Shown piece after piece: positions 33,411 through 42,700 of a stretch of DNA of 44,782 nt. Origin of the DNA: DATBRC01 sp036560485 (GTDB lineage: Bacteria; Pseudomonadota; Gammaproteobacteria; Burkholderiales; Burkholderiaceae_D); the NCBI GenBank assembly GCA_036560485.1, contig DATBRC010000069.1, forward strand, positions 1-44,782, in the 5' to 3' direction. Below the pieces are notes generated by a model. The model worked only from the letters and a program-made list of their open reading frames with translations. It was not told the origin of the DNA and searched no databases. Within the stretch, counting starts at the first letter, position 1. Each line of letters begins with the position of its first letter. The position numbers were made by a program, and so were the translations under genes.

Positions 33411-35497
33411 TGCAACCTGATCTGTTTTCGGCTGCAGCACAGTCGGCGGAGACTGGCGCCATACCCAATGCAGCAGATTTTCAAAGCCGTGCAGCCTGGC
33501 TGAGAGCCGAGTTGGAGCGGCATAACCATGCGTATTATGTGCTCGACAATCCCACTATTCCCGATGCGGAATACGACAAGCTGTTTGGTGAATTGCAAAA
33601 GATTGAGCAGGCGCATCCCGAGTTGATTACTTCCGATTCTCCGACGCAGCGTGTCGGTGGCGCGCCGTTACCGCAATTCGCGCAAGTCAGGCATTCGGTT
33701 CCGATGCTGTCGCTTGCCAATGGTTTTGATGAAGCCGACATCATCGCGTTCGATCGCCGCGTCAGAGAAGGTTTGGAAAGCGATAGGCCTGTCGAATATG
33801 CGACCGAATTGAAATTCGATGGCCTGGCAATCAACCTGCGCTACGAGAACGGCATTCTGGTTGAAGCGGCTACTCGCGGCGACGGTGCCACCGGTGAAAA
33901 CGTCACTGCCAATATTCGCACGATTCGTGCGATCCCATTGCGATTGCATACCGATCATCCGCCCGCCGTCCTTGATGTGCGCGGTGAAGTGTTGATGTAC
34001 AAAGCCGATTTCGCAAAACTTAATGCGCGTCAACGAGATGCAGAGCAAAAGGAATTTGCCAATCCGCGTAACGCGGCAGCTGGAAGCTTGCGTCAACTAG
34101 ATCCCCGTATCACCGCACAACGCGCATTACGTTTTTTCGCCTATGGCATCGGCATGCTAGAAGGCGCAGAAATGCCGACTTCTCATAGTGGACTGCTTGA
34201 TTGGTATGCCCAACTTGGCGTACCGGTGTGTAATGAACGGGCAGTGGTGCATGGTGCGCAAGGCTTGCTCGATTTTTTCCATGCTGTTGGAGAAAAACGC
34301 GCTCGCTTGCCGTATGACATTGATGGTGTCGTGTACAAAGTCAATCGTGTGCAGCAACAGCAACGACTCGGTTTTGTATCGCGCGCACCGCGTTTTGCCA
34401 TTGCACATAAATTTCCGGCTGAAGAAGCCACGACGATCGTACAAGACATCAATGTGCAAGTCGGGCGCACCGGCGCCATTACGCCTGTCGCGCGCCTGGC
34501 GCCTGTGTCGGTTGGCGGAGTGACCGTCACCAATGCGACCTTGCATAATGAGGATGAAGTCAGGCGCAAGGATATTCAGATCGGTGACACTGTCATCGTG
34601 CGACGTGCCGGTGATGTGATTCCTGAAGTGGTTTCTTATGTACCCGAAATGCGTCCTGCGAACGCGCGCAAGTTTGTGATGCCAACTAATTGTCCAGTGT
34701 GCGGATCGGCCATCGTCAAGCTGGAAGACGAAGCCGTAGCACGCTGTTCCGGCGGATGGATCAAATGTCCGGCGCAACGCAAAGGCGGATTGCTGCATTT
34801 TGTATCACGCCGTGCGATGGATATTGAAGGTCTGGGCGAGCAATTGGTCGATCAATTGGTTGACAAGCATATCATCACGACGGCTGCGGATTTATACAAA
34901 CTCGGTTTCACTGCACTGGCGGAGCTCGACCGTATGGCAGAGAAATCTGCACAGAACATTCTTGATGCGCTGGAAAAATCGAAACATACAACGCTGGCGC
35001 GCTTCATCTATGCACTCGGCATTCGGCATGTCGGCGAAGCCACAGCAAAAGAGCTGGCGCGTCATTTCGGCAATCTCGATGCTTTATTGTATGCATCGGA
35101 AGAGCAGTTGTTGGAGGTGGATGACATCGGCCCGGTAGTGGCACGATCCATCATCGCATTCCTGTCTGATCCTCTTAATCTTGAATTGATTGAGCAGTTA
35201 CGTGCCGCAGGCGTGCATTGGCCTGAAGGTGCCCCGGCAGAAAAAAAGGCGCAAGTCTTGCAAGGCATGACTTTCGTTCTCACAGGAACGTTGCCGACCT
35301 TGTCCCGTGATGAGGCGAAGGAAATCATTGAATCTGCCGGCGGAAAAGTAGCCGGATCAGTATCCAAAAAAACCAGTTATGTTGTAGCGGGCGAAGAAGC
35401 CGGCAGCAAACTTGTCAAGGCAGAAGAATTAGGCGTTACCATATTGGATGAAGCAGGATTGTTATCACTTTTAAAAAGTCATCATGAAAAAAATTAA
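33410..35497 (+). CDS. ligA: NAD-dependent DNA ligase LigA
   Basis: A 695-residue ligase. The order is Ia domain with RHNHAYYVLDNPTIPDAEYD, adenylation domain with catalytic Lys135 (ELKFDG), OB-fold, and a zinc finger with Cys428, Cys431, Cys446 and Cys453. Helix-hairpin-helix repeats (with LGIRHVGEATAKELA and VDDIGPVVARSI) and a C-terminal BRCT domain (FVLTGTLPTLSRDEAKEII) complete the protein. It seals nicks in replication and repair using NAD+. The last cysteine pair has one more residue between than in E. coli LigA (CSGGWIKC). The ATG overlaps the zipA stop and its end overlaps galU by 14 bases. Confidence 0.97.
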   Translation: MQPDLFSAAAQSAETGAIPNAADFQSRAAWLRAELERHNHAYYVLDNPTIPDAEYDKLFGELQKIEQAHPELITSDSPTQRVGGAPLPQFAQVRHSVPMLSLANGFDEADIIAFDRRVREGLESDRPVEYATELKFDGLAINLRYENGILVEAATRGDGATGENVTANIRTIRAIPLRLHTDHPPAVLDVRGEVLMYKADFAKLNARQRDAEQKEFANPRNAAAGSLRQLDPRITAQRALRFFAYGIGMLEGAEMPTSHSGLLDWYAQLGVPVCNERAVVHGAQGLLDFFHAVGEKRARLPYDIDGVVYKVNRVQQQQRLGFVSRAPRFAIAHKFPAEEATTIVQDINVQVGRTGAITPVARLAPVSVGGVTVTNATLHNEDEVRRKDIQIGDTVIVRRAGDVIPEVVSYVPEMRPANARKFVMPTNCPVCGSAIVKLEDEAVARCSGGWIKCPAQRKGGLLHFVSRRAMDIEGLGEQLVDQLVDKHIITTAADLYKLGFTALAELDRMAEKSAQNILDALEKSKHTTLARFIYALGIRHVGEATAKELARHFGNLDALLYASEEQLLEVDDIGPVVARSIIAFLSDPLNLELIEQLRAAGVHWPEGAPAEKKAQVLQGMTFVLTGTLPTLSRDEAKEIIESAGGKVAGSVSKKTSYVVAGEEAGSKLVKAEELGVTILDEAGLLSLLKSHHEKN

Positions 35498-36359
35498 AAA
35501 AGCAGTTTTCCCAGTGGCGGGGATGGGAAGTCGCTTCTTGCCGGCGACCAAGGCGCAACCAAAAGAAATGCTGCCGATTGTTGATAAACCTTTGATTCAG
35601 TATGCTGTCGAAGAAGCAGTCGCCGCAGGCATTACGGAAATGGTCTTCATCACCGGTCGCAACAAACGCGCGATCGAAGATCACTTCGATACGGCTTATG
35701 AGCTGGAAACCGTATTGGAACAAGCCGGCAAAAAGCAATTGCTGGAACTGGTGCAAAACGTGATTCCGAAACATGTGAACTGCATTTACATTCGTCAACC
35801 AGCGCCGCTCGGTTTGGGTCATGCGGTACTGTGCGCACGCCCGGTCGTCGGCGATGAGCCGTTTGCAGTTATCCTCGCAGACGACTTTATGGATGTCGAT
35901 CATGGGCAGAAGGCCGTGCTGGCGCAAATGACAGATATCTATGCACGTGAAGGCAACAGCATTCTGGCCGTGCATGAAGTGCCTCGTTCACAGACCAAGC
36001 AGTACGGTATCGTCAGTGTCACGCCGTATCAAACCAGTCTGGAACGTGTCAATAGTATCGTCGAGAAACCATCGCCAGAGACTGCGCCATCGACACTTGC
36101 TGTTGTCGGACGCTACGTTTTGAATAACAAGATTTTTGATTATCTTGAAGGAATCGGCAAAGGCGCAGGTGGAGAGATTCAACTCACTGATGGTATTGCC
36201 GCATTGATGAAAACTGAACCGGTGCTGGCTTACAGTTACGAAGGAACGCGCTACGATTGCGGATCGAAACTCGGTTATCTGAAAGCGACACTCGCGATGG
36301 GTTTGAAGCATCCGGAAACGGGCAAAGAGTTTGCTGATTATTTGAAGAGCCTGGGATGA
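35484..36359 (+). CDS. galU: UTP-glucose-1-phosphate uridylyltransferase GalU
   Basis: A 291-residue nucleotidyltransferase. The N-terminal GMGSRFLPATKAQPKEMLP (residues 14-32) is the nucleotide-binding loop, and QPAPLGLGHAVLCARP, VILADDFMD and GEIQLTDGIAAL are further GalU motifs. It makes UDP-glucose for envelope polysaccharides. The start overlaps the end of ligA by 14 bases and the stop overlaps the def start (ATGA), so ligA-galU-def are translationally coupled. Confidence 0.95.
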   Translation: MKKIKKAVFPVAGMGSRFLPATKAQPKEMLPIVDKPLIQYAVEEAVAAGITEMVFITGRNKRAIEDHFDTAYELETVLEQAGKKQLLELVQNVIPKHVNCIYIRQPAPLGLGHAVLCARPVVGDEPFAVILADDFMDVDHGQKAVLAQMTDIYAREGNSILAVHEVPRSQTKQYGIVSVTPYQTSLERVNSIVEKPSPETAPSTLAVVGRYVLNNKIFDYLEGIGKGAGGEIQLTDGIAALMKTEPVLAYSYEGTRYDCGSKLGYLKATLAMGLKHPETGKEFADYLKSLG

Positions 36360-36892
36360 GCGTTAGAGAGATTCTCAAAATGGGTGATCCGCGCTTGCTG
36401 CGCAAGGCGGAACCCATTACACAATTCGGCACGGCCGAATTGGACAAATTGATCGAAGACATGTTCGATACGATGTATGCCGCTAACGGAGCGGGACTGG
36501 CCGCACCGCAGATCGGTGTTAACCTGCAACTGATTATTTTTGGCTTCAAGCAAAATCAGCGTTATCCGGAAGCACCACCTGTACCGGAAACCGTATTGAT
36601 CAATCCGGAACTGAAACCGCTATCCGAAGTGACGGAGGAAGACTGGGAAGGATGTTTGTCTGTTCCTGGTTTGCGCGGCATGGTGCCGCGCTGGGCCGAA
36701 TTGCATTACGAAGGATTGGATCAGCACGGCAAACGTATTGTGCGTGACGTGAATGGCTTTCACGCGCGCGTAGTGCAACATGAATGCGATCATCTGAATG
36801 GCATTCTTTATCCGATGCGCATCAAGGATTTTTCGCAGTTCGGGTATGTGGATGTGTTGTTTCCGGAACTTGATCCGAACGATGATGAGTGA
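36356..36892 (+). CDS. def: Peptide deformylase Def
   Basis: A 178-residue metallohydrolase with the three family motifs: GAGLAAPQIG (45-54), EGCLSVPG with Cys100, and QHECDHLNG with His142, Glu143 and His146. Metal ligands are Cys100, His142 and His146. It removes the formyl group from new proteins. The start overlaps the galU stop as ATGA. In many genomes def neighbours fmt; here it ends a ligA-galU-def block and no fmt follows, so this may be a second copy or def2-type gene. Confidence 0.93.
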   Translation: MSVREILKMGDPRLLRKAEPITQFGTAELDKLIEDMFDTMYAANGAGLAAPQIGVNLQLIIFGFKQNQRYPEAPPVPETVLINPELKPLSEVTEEDWEGCLSVPGLRGMVPRWAELHYEGLDQHGKRIVRDVNGFHARVVQHECDHLNGILYPMRIKDFSQFGYVDVLFPELDPNDDE

Positions 36893-37017
36893 CGTTCAAG
36901 GATTAGGTTTGCTTCCGACGAACTTTGCAGATCAAGCGTAAAATTTCCCCCGCTGATCAATCCGTAAATCAGTCACGATAACCGATCGACGTCAAGCTAC
37001 TCAACCAGATTTATTAC

Positions 37018-37725
37018 ATGAAAACCAATGTCCGCTCCCCTTTATCTGACGTCATGGATCTGCTGCTCGACGCTATTTGTGTGGTCGATAAGGAAGGGCG
37101 TTTCATCTCTGTTACGGGAGCGTGCGAGCGTATTTTTGGTTACACCTCTGAAGAGATGATTGGCAAACCGATGATTGAACTGGTTTTCCACGAGGACAGG
37201 GAGAGGACACTGAATGCTGTCGATAAAATTATGGATGGTCATCTTCAGCGCCATTTCGAGAATCGATATGTGCGCAAGGATGGGCGGATCGTTCATATCA
37301 TGTGGTCTGCGCGCTGGTCGGAGAATGACCAGGTAAGAGTTGCCGTTGCGCGTGATATTACTGATCGCGAGCCCGCAGAATCATTACCAGGCGACAATCC
37401 GTCTGCTGTCACTGACATGGTTGCCCAGTGGCGCCTGTCTTCTTCTCCTCCGCGGCTGATTCCCCCAGGATTTGCGCCGATTGCGCTTTCTGCTCAGGAC
37501 TATACGGTCCTGTTAGCTTTGGCTACAGGAGGAAAAACTGTCAGCCGTGAAGCGATTGTCACTGCATTAGGTGAAAACTTCTTTGAGTACGATCAGAGAA
37601 GATTAGACACACAAATGCGACGCCTGCGCAGAAAAGTTGAAGAGGCCTGTGGTTTGCAACTGCCAGTGACCACATTGCGTGGTATAGGCTTTCATTTTTA
37701 CGATGAGATCGAAGTCATTCGATAA
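37018..37725 (+). CDS. PAS-domain/winged-helix one-component regulator
   Basis: A 235-residue protein. Residues about 8-118 form a PAS sensor domain (VMDLLLDAICVVDKEGRFISVTGACERIFGYTSEEMIG, ending VAVARDITDRE). After a Pro/Ser-rich linker, residues about 150-232 form an OmpR/PhoB-type winged helix with LSAQDYTVLLALA, RRLDTQMRRLRRKVEEACG and TTLRGIGFHFYD. There is no receiver domain or kinase, so signal sensing and DNA binding are in one chain. The ligand is unknown. It lies 210 bases upstream of the tpsB-tpsA genes, same strand, and may control them; that is inference. No clear ribosome-binding site is seen. Confidence 0.78.
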   Translation: MKTNVRSPLSDVMDLLLDAICVVDKEGRFISVTGACERIFGYTSEEMIGKPMIELVFHEDRERTLNAVDKIMDGHLQRHFENRYVRKDGRIVHIMWSARWSENDQVRVAVARDITDREPAESLPGDNPSAVTDMVAQWRLSSSPPRLIPPGFAPIALSAQDYTVLLALATGGKTVSREAIVTALGENFFEYDQRRLDTQMRRLRRKVEEACGLQLPVTTLRGIGFHFYDEIEVIR

Positions 37726-37935
37726 CCCGCTTCAGCACATTCGTGTGTTTTTTCTTGCATCATTTTTGTCCCTTAACTTTTAGTACATATTCTTTAGTAC
37801 CGACAGTTATTAAAACTGTGGTGCTGAAGTATCACTTGCATCGATATATTTTAATTTGCTCAGACACGCTCAGACACTTTCCTATTTGAAACTTCTATCC
37901 TAAAGGAACTGAAATTTCGAATAAAGGTACATCTC

Positions 37936-39627
37936 GTGCGCATGGTAAATTCAAAATTAGTAACACTACCTTTCTTATTAAGCACGAGTATTTATGGTGT
38001 CGCGTTAGCCCAGACGCCACCAAGCGCTGGTACCCTTAATCAGCAAATCGAACGAGAACAACAACCTCGTCTTCTTCCTAAGGCCGCACCTGAGATCCGC
38101 ATTCAGCAAGGCACGGCTCCCGCAATAGCAGCAACTAATCAAATGAAAATTATCGTCAACACATTGCATGTGACGAACATGCATGTGTTTTCGGAAAATG
38201 AACTGATTGCGGTAACTGGATTTAAGCCAAACAGCGAATTGACGCTCACTGATCTGCGTGGCATGGCAGCGAAGATTGCGGAGTATTACCATCAGCATGG
38301 TTATTTTCTGGCGCAAGCCTACTTACCGGCACAGGACATCAAGGACAGTGCTGTGACGATCGCTTTGCTGGAAGGCCAGTACGGCAAGGTTTCGCTGCGC
38401 AACCAAACCAATCTTTCCGATGCGCTGGCGAATGGATTGCTTGGCGGTTTGGATAGCAACGAAGCAGTCACGATTGCACCACTTGAGAGTCGGCTCTTGC
38501 TGCTTGCGGATCTTCCGGGCGTTAATGCGAAATCGACTTTGATTCCCGGGGCATCGGTTGGAACATCCGATCTGATCGTAGACTTGACTCCAGGCCAACA
38601 TGTGACAGGTAGCGCCGATGCGGATAACGAAGGCAATCGCTATACCGGAAACAACCGCATTGGTGTGATGGCCAATATCAATGAACCTTTTGGTTTCGGC
38701 GATATTTTGACGCTGCGCGCACAGTCGTCGCTGGATAGTTTGAACTATGCCCGTGCGTCTTATCAGGCGCAATTCGGTCGCGCGAAGGCTGGTGTCGCAT
38801 ACAGCAGCATGGACTACCGATTGGGTAAAGAATTTGCAAGCCTGCTCGCAAATGGCACTGCGAAAATCGCCAGTGTCTATGGCAGCTATCCACTGATTCG
38901 TTCACGCAGCAGCAACTTGAATGCAGTGGTTGATTTTGATGACAAGACTTTCAGCGACAAGGTGAATTCAACTTCGACCGTTACGGACAAAAAGGCACAA
39001 GTGTGGATGATGAGCCTGAATGGAGACAGCCGCGACGGTCTCGGTGGGGGCGCTCTGAACAATTATTCTTTCACATGGACTTCCGGCAGCCTCAACATAC
39101 AAAGCCCGGCAGCGCTCGCTACAGATTCTGCAACGCTACATAGCAATGGGCATTACGACAAGTTAGGGTTCAATGCCTTCCGGCTGCAGAGCGTAACGGA
39201 AAGCACATCGCTTTACGTCGCAATTCAAGGGCAACTCGCCACCAAGAACCTCGATACGTCAGAGAAGATGGAATTGGGAGGTGCAACAGCCGTGCGAGCC
39301 TATCCTGCCGGCGAAGCGAATGCAGATCAGGGTTATGTGTTGAATCTGGAAGCAAGAACCTTGCTGCCGCGGTTATCGGAATCCCAGCCCGGATTGCTGC
39401 AATTGGTCGGCTTCATCGATACCGGCACAGCAATGCTGAACAAAAACGTCTGGTCCTCCGGACAAAATCGCAGAGCGCTGAGCGGAGCCGGAATCGGGCT
39501 CAACTGGGTAGACAACAACAGTTTTGCGGTGAAAGCGTTCTACGCCCGCAAACTCGGTAATGCGGTTGCAACGTCAGCACCGGACGCAATGACGCGCTTT
39601 TGGCTTCAAGGAATTAAATATTTTTAA
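37936..39627 (+). CDS. TpsB outer-membrane transporter (ShlB/FhaC family)
   Basis: A 563-residue protein with a signal peptide cut after VALA (residue 25). A linker helix region and a POTRA-2 domain follow at about 70-160 (IIVNTLHVTNMHVFSENELIAVTGF, AKIAEYYHQHGYFLAQAYLP). The 16-strand Omp85-type barrel contains the FhaC-like lid motif FGFGDILTLRAQSS and later GATAVRAYPAGEANADQGYVLNLEARTLLP. The chain ends with Phe (WLQGIKYF), the usual C-terminal outer-membrane signature. It should export the adjacent TpsA. AAGG 8 bases upstream favours the GTG at 37936 over the ATG at 37942. Confidence 0.93.
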   Translation: MRMVNSKLVTLPFLLSTSIYGVALAQTPPSAGTLNQQIEREQQPRLLPKAAPEIRIQQGTAPAIAATNQMKIIVNTLHVTNMHVFSENELIAVTGFKPNSELTLTDLRGMAAKIAEYYHQHGYFLAQAYLPAQDIKDSAVTIALLEGQYGKVSLRNQTNLSDALANGLLGGLDSNEAVTIAPLESRLLLLADLPGVNAKSTLIPGASVGTSDLIVDLTPGQHVTGSADADNEGNRYTGNNRIGVMANINEPFGFGDILTLRAQSSLDSLNYARASYQAQFGRAKAGVAYSSMDYRLGKEFASLLANGTAKIASVYGSYPLIRSRSSNLNAVVDFDDKTFSDKVNSTSTVTDKKAQVWMMSLNGDSRDGLGGGALNNYSFTWTSGSLNIQSPAALATDSATLHSNGHYDKLGFNAFRLQSVTESTSLYVAIQGQLATKNLDTSEKMELGGATAVRAYPAGEANADQGYVLNLEARTLLPRLSESQPGLLQLVGFIDTGTAMLNKNVWSSGQNRRALSGAGIGLNWVDNNSFAVKAFYARKLGNAVATSAPDAMTRFWLQGIKYF

Positions 39628-39702
39628 TAGTTGTAACCAATAGCTATAACGAAAACCGATTGAACACAGTTTTTAAGAAATGAAGAAACGGGGAGGCACA
39701 CC

Positions 39703-42700
39703 ATGAACCACATTTATCGCTCAATCTGGAACGAAAAAACCGGCACCTTTGTAGCGGTTTCGGAAAACACAAAAACCGGCGGCAAGAAAGCGTCGACTGG
39801 TGCGAGTGTGGTTGTGGGAGCAGGCTTTGCGCTGAAAGCGCTGGCCGTGTTGTTGATGCTGGCATTCGGATCGAATAGTTACGCGCTGCCTGCGAATGGC
39901 ACCGTCGTAGCAGGCAGTGCCACGATCACGGGCAGCACCAGCAATATGACGATCAACCAGTCGAGCCAGAACGCTGTGCTCAACTGGCAGAGCTTTAACA
40001 TCGGAACCGGCGAGGCAGTTCGCTTCGTGCAACCCAATAGCAATTCGGTCGCACTAAACCGCGTGCTGGGAGCGGATGCATCCAGCATTCTCGGCACGCT
40101 ATCGGCCAACGGCAAAGTGTTTATCGTGAATCCGAATGGCATCTTGTTCGGCAAAGGCGCATCGGTCAATGTCGGTGGCCTGGTTGCGTCAAGTCGCAAT
40201 ATTTCCGACAGCGATTTCATGGCAGGCAACTACAAGTTTGTCGGCGCAGGTAACGGTAGCATCCTCAATCAAGGAGCGATCAACGTCGATGGTGGCTATG
40301 TCGCGCTGTTAGGCGCCAATGTTTCCAATGAAGGTACGATCAACGCACGACTTGGATCGATAGCACTTGCTGCCGGCAACGCCATCACACTCGATGTAGC
40401 TGGCGATGGATTGTTGAATGTCGCAGTAGATCAGGGTAGCGTCAATGCGCTGGTACAAAATGGCGGGATGATCCAAGCTAACGGTGGACAGGTTCTGCTG
40501 ACGGCGCAAGCGGCTGGTAATCTGTTGCAAACGGTTGTCAACAATACCGGCATCATCCAGGCGCAAACCATCGAAAACCACAACGGCACGATCAAGCTGC
40601 TGAGTGACATGCAAAGCGGCACGGTCAATGTCAGTGGCAAGCTCGATGCCAGCGCACCGAATGGTGGTAATGGCGGTGCAATTGAAACGTCGGCCGCGCA
40701 TGTAAAAGTGCAGGACAGCGTACGCATCACTACCGCTGCAGCACAAGGACTGACCGGTAGTTGGCTGATTGATCCTGTCGATTTCACGATTGCCGCTACA
40801 GGCGGCGACATGACCGGCGCGACGCTGACGACCAATCTGGCCGGTGGTAACGTGACCATCCAGAGCACCAGCGGCGGAAGCGGTTCGGCTGGCGACGTCA
40901 ACGTCAACGATGCCGTGAGTTGGAGCGCAAACAAGCTGACCTTGAATGCACAAAACAACATCAACATCAATGCGAATATGAATGCTTCCGCCACGGCGAG
41001 TCTTGCATTGGAGTTCGGTCAAGGCGCCGTTGCTGCGGGCAATACCAGCAACATCATTACCACCGGCGCATCGGTCAACTTGCCTGCGAGTACGACCAAC
41101 TTTACGACCAAGCAAGGCTCGAATGGCAGCGTCAAAGCCTATACCGTCATCACCAGTCTGGGCGCAGCTGGCAGTACGACAACGACTGATTTACAAGGCA
41201 TGAACGGCAACTTGGTGCTCAACTATGCGTTGGGTGCCAATATCGATGCAACGGCGACCTCTGGTTGGAATGCGGGTGCCGGTTTTATGCCGGTCGGTGG
41301 CGCCGGTTGTTGGCCTTGCACCAGTATTAGCGGCACCTTTGATGGGCTTGGGCACACGGTCAGTGCGCTGACCGTCAATCGACCGGGTAGCTCGATGATA
41401 GGCCTGTTCGGCTACGGCACTGCAGCTTCAGTGATTCGAAATATCGGCTTGAACGGCGGCAGTTTTTCCGGTGCCAGCTATACCGGGACGCTGATCGGGC
41501 GCAGTGCCGGTACCGTTTTCAATAGCTTTTCAACTGCTAACGTAACCGGCACCGGCTACGTTGGCGGCCTGGTCGGGCGTAACTATGGAACGGTCAGCAA
41601 CAGTTATGCAACCGGCGATGTCATTGGCAGCCGCGTCGGCGGCTTGGTTGGCCGGAACGATAGCGGTACCGTAATCAGCAACAGCCATGCGACGGGAAGC
41701 GTGAATGGGTCCCAATATGCAGGCGGCCTGGTTGGCGATTCCGACACTACGACAATCAGCAACAGCTATGCGACTGGCAATGTAATCAGTGGCTGGCGCC
41801 ATGCGGGCGGACTCGTTGGGCGGATGAGCTCTGGTTCGATCAGCAACAGTTATGCGACGGGTACCGTGTCAGGCGTCGGCTGGACTGGTGGCTTGGTGGG
41901 CGATGCGGACAGTGTCACGATCAGCAACAGTTATGCCACAGGTAGTGTCACCAGTACGGGAAACAACACCGGGGGCTTGATCGGGTACGGGAACAGTGTT
42001 TCTGTCACCAACACTTACGCTACCGGCGCGGTCAGCGGTACCGCCAATGTTGGAGGCTTCGTCGGATTTATGAATTACGGTTCGACCGTGCGCAGTTATT
42101 CTGTCGGTGCGGTGAGCGGCAGCAGTGCAGTCGGTGGACTGGTTGGAGGGGGCTACGGCCCTAGTTTCTCGAACAGCTATTGGAACACGGACACCTCCGG
42201 TCAAGGGTCATCGTACGGCGGTACCGGACTCACTAGCGTGCAGATGCAAACCGCCGCGAACTTTGGCGGCCTCAATTTCACCACCACGCCAGGCGCAGCC
42301 GGCAACAACTGGGTCATGGTCGACGCCGATGGAACCCTGAACAATGCAGGTGGAGCTACAGGCGGGACGCGTCCTATGCTTGCTTCAGAATACTCGACCA
42401 ACATTACCAATGCACACCAGTTGCAATTGATGGCAATGAATTTGTCGGCAAATTACACGCTGGGACAGAATATCAACGCCTCTACTACGGGAAACAGCAC
42501 GGATGTTTGGAGTAGTGCCGGCTTTAGACCCGTGGGCAACTTCACCACCAAATTTAGCGGCACGTTCGACGGGCTGGGTCACAGCATCAGCAATTTGACC
42601 ATTAATCTTCCCTCAACGATGTTTGTCGGACTGTTTGGTGCTGCAACCGGCACATTGAAGAACGTCAGTCTGGTTAACGAAAATGTAACGGGCAATTACG

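Noticed and set aside
40309..41115. 268-codon minus-strand frame, and other minus-strand frames to 44324
   Set aside because: All are antisense to the repetitive TpsA gene, whose low-stop codon usage produces long false frames.
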